This document shows, one piece after another, positions 55,647 to 63,560 of a DNA stretch of 64,000 nucleotides. Origin of the DNA: a virus; IMG/VR virus record IMGVR_UViG_3300045283_000397, positions 26,565 to 90,564 of that record; one strand, 5' to 3'. Both the position numbers and the translations under genes were made by a program. Each line of letters begins with the position of its first letter. Within the stretch, counting starts at the first letter, position 1. The notes beneath the pieces were generated by a model. It was not told the DNA's origin and did no database searches. It was given only the letters and a program-made list of their open reading frames with translations.

Positions 55647-56096
55647 CTACGCCGCGCGCGCGGCGCGTGCTAGACCGGCCAGGCGCGCTAGCTCGGGGCG
55701 GAAGAGCGCGTAGCGGAGCGCGGCGTTGCGCGGGGCATTGATGCGCCCGTAGTAGCATCTTTGGCTGCCCTCGAGGCGGAAGCCCACGTGGGTGAGCCAG
55801 CGGATTAGACGCTTGTGGCTGCGGCGCGTTAGCACCGTGACGCGCGCGGCGTCGAAGTCGCGCACGGCGACCAGCGCCATGGCGCGCGCGATGCCGGCGC
55901 TGGCGGTGTTAGGGCCATAGTAGCTAAAGTGGACGTCGTAGCCAGAATAGAACTGGAAGAGCGCGGCGCCGACGAGTTCTTGCGTGTCGGTGCGGATGAT
56001 GCCGATGGCCTTGTCGCAAGACACCGCGCGCAGGCCGAAGCGCCGCTCGGCCCATGCCCGCACCTGCGCGTCCGCGCCGAAGAGCAATCCGCGCAT
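55647..56096 (-). CDS. GNAT-like acetyltransferase, 149 aa
   Basis: MRGLLFGADAQVRAWAERRF; GIIRTDTQELVGAALFQFYS and FSYYGPNTASAGIARAMALV look like strands 2-4 and the acetyl-CoA loop of the GNAT fold, though the R/Q-x2-G-x-G/A loop is degenerate. RLIRWLTHVGFRLEG matches the GNAT C-terminal motif. Substrate unknown. In the virion cluster; starts two bases after the previous stop. Confidence 0.68.
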   Translation of the reverse strand: MRGLLFGADAQVRAWAERRFGLRAVSCDKAIGIIRTDTQELVGAALFQFYSGYDVHFSYYGPNTASAGIARAMALVAVRDFDAARVTVLTRRSHKRLIRWLTHVGFRLEGSQRCYYGRINAPRNAALRYALFRPELARLAGLARAARAA

Positions 56097-56098
56097 CG

Positions 56099-56770
56099 CT
56101 AGAAGCTCGCGGTGCCGTAGCCGGCGGCGGGCGCGCCCGCGCCGAATAAGCCGCTCCCGCCGCCCAGGCCGAACAGCGCGCGGTACATATCGGGGATCTG
56201 CGGCTGGGCTGGAGAAAGCTGCTGACCACCGCCCGCAGCGAATAGCGCCGGGGCCGCTGTGGGCTCTCCGGTGCCCAGCGCGCCGGGCAGCGCGGCAGGG
56301 TCGGTGGGGGCGGCAGGTAGCGGGGGCGAAGGCACCGGGACTGCGGGGTTAACGGCCGCGGGGCTGGGGGCGTCGGGGGCAGAAAAATGCGCGGCGGGCC
56401 CCGCATCGGGGGCAGGCGCGGGCGGTGCTGCGGGCAAATCGGGTGCAGGGGCAGGCGCGGGTGTGGGCGCAGGTGTGGGTACAGGTACAGGTGGCCCCGC
56501 GGCACCCATTACCGATCCGACACCGGCCCCTGGCGCTCCCGTCATATTCCCGAGCATCGTGCTGCCAATTGCCCCAGCGCCGACGCCCGGCGCGCTGGGC
56601 ATTCCAAATGGTACCTGGAATGGGCGGTCGGGCTGTCCAAACCCAGATGGCGGCATGTAGGGGCTGGGCCCCCCGGGGGGCACGCCCCAGCTGACCGAAC
56701 TCGGCGCGATATAGCTGCTGCGGCCCGCGCCGCCCAGCGCAGCGAGCATGGCGGCGACCTGGGGGTCCAT
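56099..56770 (-). CDS. Pro/Ala/Gly-rich virion-cluster protein, 223 aa
   Basis: Helical N-terminus (MDPQVAAMLAALGGAGRSSY), a long Pro/Ala repeat (VPVPTPAPTPAPAPAPDLPA) and a Gly-rich end. Low-complexity linkers like this join domains in phage virion proteins. AGGAACC lies 6 bases before the ATG. No family recognised. Confidence 0.6.
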   Translation of the reverse strand: MDPQVAAMLAALGGAGRSSYIAPSSVSWGVPPGGPSPYMPPSGFGQPDRPFQVPFGMPSAPGVGAGAIGSTMLGNMTGAPGAGVGSVMGAAGPPVPVPTPAPTPAPAPAPDLPAAPPAPAPDAGPAAHFSAPDAPSPAAVNPAVPVPSPPLPAAPTDPAALPGALGTGEPTAAPALFAAGGGQQLSPAQPQIPDMYRALFGLGGGSGLFGAGAPAAGYGTASF

Positions 56771-56781
56771 CTTAAGGTTCC

Positions 56782-56810
56782 TTTACTGCGCTCGCGCGCG
56801 GGACTAGTCT
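56782..56810 (+). promoter_or_regulatory. Promoter TTTACT-17-TAGTCT, towards 88-aa gene
   Basis: TTTACT (56782-56787), 17-bp GCGC-starting spacer, TAGTCT (56805-56810), weak -10. It points to the rightward 88-aa gene at 56841, a strand island in the virion cluster. Confidence 0.5.
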
Positions 56811-56840
56811 GAGGGCTAACGGTGCTCATAGGAGGACGAA

Positions 56841-57107
56841 ATGGCTGAAAGTCTAACTTTGAAATGGGGGACGATCAAAGCATACAGCGGCCTTTCGGAC
56901 AAATCGCGGAAAATCATCGAGCGATTTTTCGCTGATGACTATCCAATGTCCTGCATGCTGGATAAGCCGGATGATGCCAGAAAGGAAATCTTGTGCGAAC
57001 TAATTGATCAGCTCGATTCAGAGACGATCTATCTCGATTGGGATGCCAAAGATGTATCTAAGGAAGAAGCCAAGAAATACGTTAGAGAATACGGGCAGCA
57101 CGCCTAA
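56841..57107 (+). CDS. Hypothetical protein on opposite strand, 88 aa
   Basis: MAESLTLKWGTIKAYSGLSD ... acidic, helical (CELIDQLDSETIYLDWDAKD). GGAGG 5 bases before the ATG and its own promoter. It runs against the flanking virion genes and overlaps the next stop by 4 bases. A moron-type accessory gene is likely. Not recognised. Confidence 0.7.
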   Translation: MAESLTLKWGTIKAYSGLSDKSRKIIERFFADDYPMSCMLDKPDDARKEILCELIDQLDSETIYLDWDAKDVSKEEAKKYVREYGQHA

Positions 57108-58765
57108 ACAAATGCGCCCATCTCCATAATCGTATTAAAGGCATTGACCTGGAGCACCGGCGCGGGGCCGGGGGAGAAGGCGCCATCGAAGACGGCGGTG
57201 TCGAACACGGAGAAGTCGAACTCCCCGATGGCGGCCGGGGGCGCCGCGCCCGCAACGTTGACCTTCATGCGCACCGCGAGGGCGTGGCCGAGCGCCTGGG
57301 CCGAGAGCCAATTCTTTATGGTTATGGTGGCGCCCGGCCAGACGTCCACGTCCCACTGGGCAGAGTCCCATGCCGCGCCGCCTTGGAGAATGCTGATAGG
57401 CGCCGCGGCAGAAGATGAACCGAAATCCTCGTCTACCTCGAGGAAGGGCGTAATGGACCCCGACGCCACCATGAGGGGCTGGATCATCGTCATGCGCTTG
57501 GTGCGCCCGGGGTCCTCAAACCAATTAAAGGCCACCTGCATATCAGCAGAAATAGGACGCAAGCCGTCTAGGCCCCCCGAATAGGCGAGTTGCACGCCCC
57601 CGGCATTGTCGCCGAAGTAGAGCTGGTCGTTGTAGACCTCGAAGCAATTGGCGTTCCAGCCATTGAACTGGGTCCAGGCGCCCGTGAGGGTATTCATCAC
57701 GAATTGGACTTGCTGGCTGTTCTCGGTCAGCGGAATATTAAGAATGGCCAACGTTTGGGCTGGGTAGTTGATTAGTTGCCAGCCAAAATTATTGGCGTCG
57801 GCCGTGGTGGCGTCGGCCATGGCGTTCTGGATGCGCGAGGTCAGCGATACCGAGCGATCCGCCGAGGGATCGTAGGGCAGCGCCTGGGAGAGCGGCAGCA
57901 GTCCCGCGAGCGTTATGAGCGCGACATCCGCGCCCGAGACGGTGGTGCAGCGCACCCCGATGGGGCGCGCGAGGTTGAACACGCCGACCAGCGCCCAGTT
58001 GTTGGCGTTGGTGGGATCGTCGCCCGAATAGAGCGCGACCTGGCCTTGCGACGAGCCGAACACTGCATAGTCCTGCGGCCCGGTGCCGCCGTCCATAGTC
58101 CAATCGGCCATGAACTGGAGATGGCCCCCCTTAGTGAACAAGGCACCGAGCTCCAGCGAACCCGCTATCGGCCCCGAGATGGCGTCGGTGGGCATGAAGG
58201 CAACTTGCGTGCTGTTGTTGAGCAGGTACCAGAGCCGCCTCTTCTGGGCGTAGATGGAGAAGATGGCCGAAGTACTGGCCCCACCCGGCAATCCAGTGAT
58301 TGCCGGTTGAGTCCATACTGCGCCGTCATATTGTCTAAGGGCATCCTGGCCGTTGGCAAGTTGGATGACCTGGGTGCCGCCCGAGGGCTCGAAATTGACG
58401 TATTGCCAGCGGTTGTTGGTAAGTCCGCTCTGAACAACTGCATTGACTCCGATCGAACTCACGTCGTAGATCTTGCCGCCAGCGGCGGCGAACATGGTCT
58501 GATTGGTAGGGCTCCGGCGCACCATGAGGGTTTCCACCGGGGAGCCGGTGCCAGTGCCCAATCCGATCTGATAAAGCCCGTAGCCGGCACGGAGTTCGAC
58601 CCAACCAGGACGAGGGGTCCAATTTATTAAAATTGGAGCCCTCTTCGGGTCCATCGCCGCGAGCGGCGAGATGGCATCCCAGCCCTCGGTGGGCACCGGG
58701 ACGGCCTTTGTCACGACGTCGGGCTGCGGGAAGGGCGCCTTGGCATAACCCTTGAGCTTGCGCAT
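57104..58765 (-). CDS. Virion structural protein, beta-propeller-like, 553 aa
   Basis: Repeated beta-blade-like segments (KIYDVSSIGVNAVVQSGLTN, WQYVNFEPSGGTQVIQLANG, DYAVFGSSQGQVALYSGDDP, GAWTQFNGWNANCFEVYNDQ). Proteins with this start (PVPTEGWDAISPLAAMDPKR) occur beside tail genes of podoviruses. Probably a tail or baseplate-like component. Convergent 4-base overlap with the 88-aa gene. Confidence 0.68.
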   Translation of the reverse strand: MRKLKGYAKAPFPQPDVVTKAVPVPTEGWDAISPLAAMDPKRAPILINWTPRPGWVELRAGYGLYQIGLGTGTGSPVETLMVRRSPTNQTMFAAAGGKIYDVSSIGVNAVVQSGLTNNRWQYVNFEPSGGTQVIQLANGQDALRQYDGAVWTQPAITGLPGGASTSAIFSIYAQKRRLWYLLNNSTQVAFMPTDAISGPIAGSLELGALFTKGGHLQFMADWTMDGGTGPQDYAVFGSSQGQVALYSGDDPTNANNWALVGVFNLARPIGVRCTTVSGADVALITLAGLLPLSQALPYDPSADRSVSLTSRIQNAMADATTADANNFGWQLINYPAQTLAILNIPLTENSQQVQFVMNTLTGAWTQFNGWNANCFEVYNDQLYFGDNAGGVQLAYSGGLDGLRPISADMQVAFNWFEDPGRTKRMTMIQPLMVASGSITPFLEVDEDFGSSSAAAPISILQGGAAWDSAQWDVDVWPGATITIKNWLSAQALGHALAVRMKVNVAGAAPPAAIGEFDFSVFDTAVFDGAFSPGPAPVLQVNAFNTIMEMGAFV

Positions 58766-58834
58766 CAGCAGCCCCGGCAGATATCCGGCGGCGCCGGGGG
58801 GTAGGGCGGGAGTTCTTGCACGGGCCGCTGGTGC

Positions 58835-59275
58835 TTATTTGGAGAGGTGAAATTGGCCGCCCATCAGGGTACCCCCCGAGAGCGCATTGGCCGCGATATA
58901 GAGCATGATTATAATGGCGATGGCGCTGATAATCGTCTTAAGCACATCCTTTAGCGGAACAGGGATAAAGGTAACATAGTCGATGACCATATTAATGATG
59001 TAGACAAATAGGAACAGGCAGATGATACCCACGCCGAGCAGCAGCAGCGTGACCGGGGAGATCGCCGCCGCAGCAACCCCACCCCCGATGCCGAGCGCGG
59101 CGCCGATTGCAAAAAGCCAATAGAGGAATAGCGCGGATCCCACCACCAGCTTAGCGATGCGCTTGAATTGTTCAGCCCCGGCGACCACGAAATCGATGCC
59201 AAGGAAAATGATGGCCCCGATTATCACCAATTCGAAGGTGATAATGACAAAGCCCCAAAGTCCGGTAAGCGACAT
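58835..59275 (-). CDS. Integral membrane protein, 146 aa
   Basis: At least four hydrophobic spans (VIITFELVIIGAIIFLGIDF; LVVGSALFLYWLFAIGAAL; VTLLLLGVGIICLFLFVYII; IISAIAIIIMLYIAANAL). GGAGAA 6 bases before the ATG. Unusual in a virion cluster; might be a virion membrane-channel or superinfection-exclusion protein. Not recognised. Confidence 0.7.
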   Translation of the reverse strand: MSLTGLWGFVIITFELVIIGAIIFLGIDFVVAGAEQFKRIAKLVVGSALFLYWLFAIGAALGIGGGVAAAAISPVTLLLLGVGIICLFLFVYIINMVIDYVTFIPVPLKDVLKTIISAIAIIIMLYIAANALSGGTLMGGQFHLSK

Positions 59276-59337
59276 TAGAGTTCTCCTGGTTGGCCCCTCA
59301 ATGCATTGAGCATGCGGGCATTCTCATTGTTAAAGGG

Positions 59338-60021
59338 TCAAACAAATCTTAAATCTGTATTATTATATTTGGGCATCTTCTCTAAATTAGAATACACGCG
59401 AGCATAACTTAGCCCCTCACCCTCAGCCGCAGCCTTGATGCTCGGATAAATCGTTCCTGTTTTTATATTCTTAACCGGCTTAGGGTTCCCTACACCATAA
59501 TGACCATTCCGCTCACCAGAAATTCCTTTACCGATTGCCTTGCGCCAAGCTTCAGGCAACTTATCCCCCTTTTTCACCACGCCGCCATTGCCGCCATTCT
59601 TTCTAGCCTTGCGGATGGCAGCGATCCATTTTTCCGAGCGCGGCTTTTTCGCATTTTCGCTACGCTTCCTGCGGGCTTCTTCAGAAAGTATTATTCCAGA
59701 ATGCCCGTCGCCGCCATCGGTCAAATTTATAAGCGTGCCGGCGCCCAAGTCCAGGCGGCCATAATGCTTTATCAGTTCCTTTTCCAGGCGCTGGGCTTCC
59801 GCGTCGCTCCGGCAGCTAGCTACAATTTCAACGCACAACCCATGCTTCTTAACGATGCGATCCCAATGCTTGTTGCTTGGCCGGGGTTCATAGGCCCGTT
59901 CATAGTCGCGCTTTTTAGCGCGCTTGGAATGGCCGCCCTTGCCAACGTAAAAAACTACCCCGTTACTCGCCTTAATGTGAGTGTAGACAAAGAAACGCCA
60001 ATGGTAATAAGGCTTTCTCAT
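59338..60021 (-). CDS. GIY-YIG homing endonuclease with NUMOD modules
   Basis: N-terminal FFVYTHIKASNGVVFYVGKG, then NUMOD3-like (SEEARRKRSENAKK) and a NUMOD1-like end (VKNIKTGTIYPSIKAAAEGE). Distinctly AT-rich. Inserted between the membrane protein and the histidine phosphatase genes. Its RBS lies in the 3' arm of a hairpin (60030-60049). Confidence 0.85.
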   Translation of the reverse strand: MRKPYYHWRFFVYTHIKASNGVVFYVGKGGHSKRAKKRDYERAYEPRPSNKHWDRIVKKHGLCVEIVASCRSDAEAQRLEKELIKHYGRLDLGAGTLINLTDGGDGHSGIILSEEARRKRSENAKKPRSEKWIAAIRKARKNGGNGGVVKKGDKLPEAWRKAIGKGISGERNGHYGVGNPKPVKNIKTGTIYPSIKAAAEGEGLSYARVYSNLEKMPKYNNTDLRFV

Positions 60022-60029
60022 CGTAGTCC

Positions 60030-60049
60030 CCCCGGTTATTGCACCGGGG
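60030..60049 (-). promoter_or_regulatory. Hairpin covering the RBS of the GIY-YIG gene
   Basis: On the minus strand CCCCGG (60044-60049) pairs with CCGGGG (60030-60035) across 8 bases; the purine-rich 3' arm, continuing GGA just before CTACG-ATG, is the only RBS candidate. T4 homing endonucleases are known to be held back by such RBS-sequestering hairpins. Confidence 0.45.
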
Positions 60050-60078
60050 CCAACTATACCATGAATAAAGAAAAAACG

Positions 60079-60939
60079 CTATTGATTTTGGGCCGAGGCA
60101 TTTGCAGCGACCGGGGGCGGCTCGCACGGGATCATGGGCGGCTGGCCCTCAGGCTGGGCGCCATCGCCGCCTTCGCCTCCCCCGCCCAGGGCATCGGCGT
60201 CTATTCGCAGCTCCTCCACGCCGCCCGGGGGACCGCCCTTCTGGAGGAAGGTGGGGATGTTGATAGCGTGGCTGGCCGGCTGGCCGGCGCGGAGCCAGGC
60301 CTCCATGAGGCGCTCGACGCGGTGGTGCGTGATTAGCGCGAGCTGCTTATTGCCCGCTGCGTTCAATGCGTCAGCAAGGCCCTCGAAAGCTCGGGCCTTG
60401 AACGCATTAAAGCTCTCGCCGCCCGGCACGGGCTCGTCGGGGCGCTTCTGCACATACTCAGCAAGCTGCGGCAGCGCCTCCTTGGTGGACTTGCCCGAGA
60501 ATTCGCCCAGATTCCAGGGCCGCAGACCCATCATCGGCACCGGCTCTATGCCCAGCGCTTTGCCGATTATGTCGGCGGTCTCCCGCGCGCGCGAAAGGTC
60601 CGAAGTCGCAATGTAGCCGATGCCCTTGTCCTTGAGTTCGGCGGCAGCCTTCTCGGCCTCCTGCCTTCCCTCATCCGTCAAGGGTACGTCGGTCCAGCCG
60701 CGGATGCGGTCCTGGGAGGTGTCGCTGGTATTATTGAGCTGTGTGGCGCCGTGGCGCACCAGGTAGACGAGGGTGCCGCCGCCAGAGCCATTGGTTTCGG
60801 GCATGGGGTTGCTGTCTCCCTCGTCATCGGGTGGTGCCGTGATCGGGGAGCGCCCGTTGATAGGGTGATCGGCCGCGTAGGTGCGCCGGCCGGCTAGGGC
60901 GCGCACCATGGCAGGGCGGTCGGCTAAGGGGGTAGCCAC
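60079..60939 (-). CDS. Histidine phosphatase family protein
   Basis: 286 residues. RHG at 62-64 (LVYLVRHGATQLNN), DLSRARETADIIG, and the second His in LALITHHRVERLM define the phosphoglycerate-mutase-like phosphatase fold. Members act on sugar phosphates, nucleotides or proteins; substrate not inferable. The C-terminus is Gly/Pro-rich. GTG start in TAGTG overlap with the 34-aa gene; an internal ATG at 60804 with GGAG is an alternative. Confidence 0.82.
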   Translation of the reverse strand: MATPLADRPAMVRALAGRRTYAADHPINGRSPITAPPDDEGDSNPMPETNGSGGGTLVYLVRHGATQLNNTSDTSQDRIRGWTDVPLTDEGRQEAEKAAAELKDKGIGYIATSDLSRARETADIIGKALGIEPVPMMGLRPWNLGEFSGKSTKEALPQLAEYVQKRPDEPVPGGESFNAFKARAFEGLADALNAAGNKQLALITHHRVERLMEAWLRAGQPASHAINIPTFLQKGGPPGGVEELRIDADALGGGGEGGDGAQPEGQPPMIPCEPPPVAANASAQNQ

Positions 60940-61043
60940 TAGCTGTTAGGCCCTTGCTTGGGCACGGATTGTGGACTCTGGCGCTGAATGAGGCAGCCGG
61001 CGACGATGACCTGGGGCGGATTGGGCTGGGCGGGCTCGGCCAT
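60939..61043 (-). CDS. Hypothetical small protein, 34 aa
   Basis: MAEPAQPNPPQVIVAGCLIQ, Pro-rich with a short hydrophobic core. Starts in a TGATG overlap with the HNH gene stop and ends in TAGTG with the phosphatase, which supports it. Role unknown. Confidence 0.5.
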   Translation of the reverse strand: MAEPAQPNPPQVIVAGCLIQRQSPQSVPKQGPNS

Positions 61044-61771
61044 CAATTTTCCCTTCTGAATGGTCCGTGATATTTGATTTCGGCTTCTTTCCGTATCTTA
61101 ATAGCTTCTTCCAACGTTGCTATTCTAAAGCCTAGATAGGTACGCTTCTTATTCGCATTTATATAGGCAGTGAAAGTACCGTTAGAATTTTGAATAACCC
61201 CTCTTACTCCTAATTTATTATTAGAAGGAACCTTGATATTCATAGAATTTTGACTATTAGTGGCTTCGCGTAAATTCTTCCACTTATTGTTCAAGCGCAC
61301 ACCGTCTTTATGATCAACTAAATGTTGAGGCCATTTTCCTGTCATAAATAGCCAAATTATTCGGGGAACATAGGTACCCTTTCCTCCTATACTCACATTC
61401 AATTGCCCGTTGGTTAAACAGCCAGCTGGCTCACCAAACTGTATCCCCCGGCCCTTTACATTCCAACGCAAAACACCTTCCAAGGGATCATAGGTAAATA
61501 ATTGCCTTACAAGTTCAGCTGTTATCTTAATCCCACGGGGCAAATGTTTGCCAATCTTATCACCATGGAGCAAAATAAATTCATCATAGGGCGTTTTAAC
61601 ATGCTTCCAACTCCGCATAACTACTGCATCTCGGATGGTTTCCCCATCTATGTCAAATTTCTCCTCTAAATCCTTATAAATCCAGCCCGCAGCCCTTAGC
61701 CTCCGTAGCTCATGAACCAACACTTCGGTAAGCAGTGCTGATGAATTCTTCTCGCCGTATTGATCGCGCAT
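61043..61771 (-). CDS. HNH homing endonuclease with AP2-like domain
   Basis: 242 residues. HNH_3 core LVDHKDGVRLNNKWKNLREA and a C-terminal AP2-like DNA-binding domain (GVRGVIQNSNGTFTAYINAN, KKRTYLGFRIATLEEAIKIR). GGAGG 5 bases before the ATG. Very AT-rich relative to neighbours; inserted between head/tail genes and the small 34-aa gene. It has its own promoter upstream. Confidence 0.88.
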   Translation of the reverse strand: MRDQYGEKNSSALLTEVLVHELRRLRAAGWIYKDLEEKFDIDGETIRDAVVMRSWKHVKTPYDEFILLHGDKIGKHLPRGIKITAELVRQLFTYDPLEGVLRWNVKGRGIQFGEPAGCLTNGQLNVSIGGKGTYVPRIIWLFMTGKWPQHLVDHKDGVRLNNKWKNLREATNSQNSMNIKVPSNNKLGVRGVIQNSNGTFTAYINANKKRTYLGFRIATLEEAIKIRKEAEIKYHGPFRREN

Positions 61772-61798
61772 GGATACCTCCCCTTGGTTAAGGGAGTA

Positions 61799-61827
61799 AT
61801 TTTAATTAACGTTTAGCCCCTTGTAAA
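61799..61827 (-). promoter_or_regulatory. Promoter TTTACA-17-TAAAAT, HNH gene
   Basis: On the minus strand TTTACA (61822-61827), 17-bp spacer, TAAAAT (61799-61804); the strongest -10 of the set after the ro promoter. The -35 lies inside a short CCTT-TAC-AAGG hairpin that may also end the upstream transcript. Confidence 0.55.
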
Positions 61828-61860
61828 GGGCCTATCGTATGGCAACTAACCTATTGTAAT

Positions 61861-62826
61861 TTAAGCAATATTCGGCCCCACAGGTCCAGGGAAGAAGCCG
61901 TCTTGTACCGAATTGGGGCTGATGAAAATCGGGTTCTGGCGCTTAACAAGCTGGAGCGTCGCGGCGGCGCCGTCGCGGGCCTTGAGGCGGTCCACATAGT
62001 CGATCCAGTCATTCTTCATTTCCGCGTAGCCGAAGCCCTTGCGCTGCCAGAACATCCACTCCAAGCCGAGAATGATGGCCTGATCGTCCAATAGCGGGGT
62101 ATCGTCATCGTTGGCGAAGTATTGGGCGAAAGTGCTGGCGGAGCCGTGCACCGCCACCGCGGCGATGCTGAGGTATTCGAAGACGAGCTGGAGTGGCGAG
62201 GTGATCTCCAGCGGCGGCGGCCAGATGCGAAAGGTATCGGCGTAGGGCCCGATCTTGCGGAAGTGCCGGCGCGGCCCGGTGGCCACTATGCCGGAGCGGT
62301 GCCATTGGTCCATCTGCGGCGAGTCCGGGCCGAGGAGCTCCCACCTATTGGTGCGGTCCCACATCGTGCGGTTATTGAACCAATCAAAGCCCGCCGGCAT
62401 GGGGTAGGTGTCCTGAGCGAACGTGATGATCCCCCCGGTGAGATTCGTGGTAATCCCGGCTTCCATGTCCATGGTCACCTGGGTGGTGGAGTCCACGCTT
62501 TGCACGCGCGCGGCCTGGGGGATGGCGTTGCCCGAGACCGTGAAGTAGTTGGCCACCACGCCGGTGGTGCTACCCAGGTTGGTGATGACGTTGGGCGTGG
62601 CGGTAGAAATGTTGCCCGTGGTAACCACGGGAACATTGACGACGAGGTTATATTCGAACTGCATCGCCGTCCAGCGGTTGCGGCGCCTCAGCTCATCCAA
62701 TGCGCGATTGGCCAGCGCCAGCATCTGCTGGGTGGTGGCGTCGCTATTGCCCACCACGGTGGCCGATTGCGGCAGGCCCAGCTCGGCCTGGGCCGCATTG
62801 ACGATTTGCAGCAAAGTGAGCGGCAT
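61861..62826 (-). CDS. Podovirus-type head-tail/tail protein, 321 aa
   Basis: MPLTLLQIVNAAQAELGLPQ; the N-terminal helical adaptor part (TTQQMLALANRALDELRRRN) is typical of gp4/gp11-type head-completion or tail-tube proteins, followed by a beta domain (YNLVVNVPVVTTGNIST) and DTYPMPAGFDWFNNRTMWDR. Directly downstream of a small capsid-like protein; probably connects head and tail (inference). Confidence 0.72.
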   Translation of the reverse strand: MPLTLLQIVNAAQAELGLPQSATVVGNSDATTQQMLALANRALDELRRRNRWTAMQFEYNLVVNVPVVTTGNISTATPNVITNLGSTTGVVANYFTVSGNAIPQAARVQSVDSTTQVTMDMEAGITTNLTGGIITFAQDTYPMPAGFDWFNNRTMWDRTNRWELLGPDSPQMDQWHRSGIVATGPRRHFRKIGPYADTFRIWPPPLEITSPLQLVFEYLSIAAVAVHGSASTFAQYFANDDDTPLLDDQAIILGLEWMFWQRKGFGYAEMKNDWIDYVDRLKARDGAAATLQLVKRQNPIFISPNSVQDGFFPGPVGPNIA

Positions 62827-62841
62827 CTTCGTCGCTTTACC

Positions 62842-63219
62842 TTACTGGCCGGTGCTGGCCCACGCCATCCACTGCTTGGGCTGGAGCTGGAAGAATATCG
62901 CGCCGCGGTTCTGGGCGATGGTCACCGGGTTGGTGCCGAGCGAGCCGAAGAGCGTGTGGCCCACCGGCACGAATACCACGGCCGACGTCGCCGAGACAGT
63001 GCCGTTGGTGATGAACCATTCGGTGCCCACCCGCGCGCCCGCGGGCAAGATGGCCGCGGTTTGAGCGGATTGCGCATTGAGCGCGGTGTTGTGCGTCTTG
63101 ATAATGGCCGCGGCGGCGGCCGTGGTGCCGGTGCAAGTCAGGCCGGTGGGCTGGTTGCCCAGCACGGCGGCCAGCAAGGGCGACATGCCCAAGCCGGTAA
63201 GATCGTCCGAGGTCGGCAT
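62842..63219 (-). CDS. Virion protein, 125 aa
   Basis: MPTSDDLTGLGMSPLLAAVL ... Ala/Thr-rich beta protein (ARVGTEWFITNGTVSATSAV, GHTLFGSLGTNPVTIAQNRG). Found in this position in podovirus structural clusters. Not assigned; possible head decoration or tail protein. Confidence 0.6.
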   Translation of the reverse strand: MPTSDDLTGLGMSPLLAAVLGNQPTGLTCTGTTAAAAAIIKTHNTALNAQSAQTAAILPAGARVGTEWFITNGTVSATSAVVFVPVGHTLFGSLGTNPVTIAQNRGAIFFQLQPKQWMAWASTGQ

Positions 63220-63238
63220 CGCGTTTCTCCTTTAGGGG

Positions 63239-63273
63239 TTTACTTCCGAGAGAACCTAGTATATGATACTAGG
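63239..63273 (+). promoter_or_regulatory. Promoter TTTACT-17-TATGAT with overlapping operator
   Basis: TTTACT (63239-63244), 17-bp spacer, TATGAT (63262-63267). CCTAGTAT (63255-63262) and ATACTAGG (63266-63273) form a perfect inverted repeat around the -10, a likely repressor site. CTAGGCAGAAGGAACTGGGA continues to the next ATG, the conserved leader. Confidence 0.6.
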
Positions 63274-63296
63274 ACTAGGCAGAAGGAACTGGGAAC

Positions 63297-63560
63297 ATGA
63301 TTAAACTAAGCACAGCCCAACAGCGCACTTTAGATGCTATCCGCGCCCATGGCGGCATGGCCACGCCCGAAGGAGGCGGCTGGTGGAAGGGCTTGGATAA
63401 CGAGCGGCTCTACATCGAAGCCAGCAGTAACGGAGTATTACAGGGCGAAAAGGTGGCCGTGGGGACTACAACCATCTATTCGTTGGAGCGCCGCGGCCTT
63501 CTTCAACGCCGCATGTTTTCCAAGCACGCCTGGAAAGACAGCTATGTCATCTCTAAATAA
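63297..63560 (+). CDS. Winged-helix-like protein, 87 aa
   Basis: MIKLSTAQQRTLDAIRAHGG and TTTIYSLERRGLLQRRM have the layout of a small winged-helix or MarR-like domain. A rightward island with its own promoter and operator; could be its own regulator (inference). Overlaps the next gene by 17 bases. Confidence 0.65.
   Translation: MIKLSTAQQRTLDAIRAHGGMATPEGGGWWKGLDNERLYIEASSNGVLQGEKVAVGTTTIYSLERRGLLQRRMFSKHAWKDSYVISK

Noticed and set aside
58766-58834. 18-residue frame from GTG near 58815 ending in a TGATG overlap with the 553-aa gene.
   Set aside because: No RBS, Pro-rich and too short to judge; left out.
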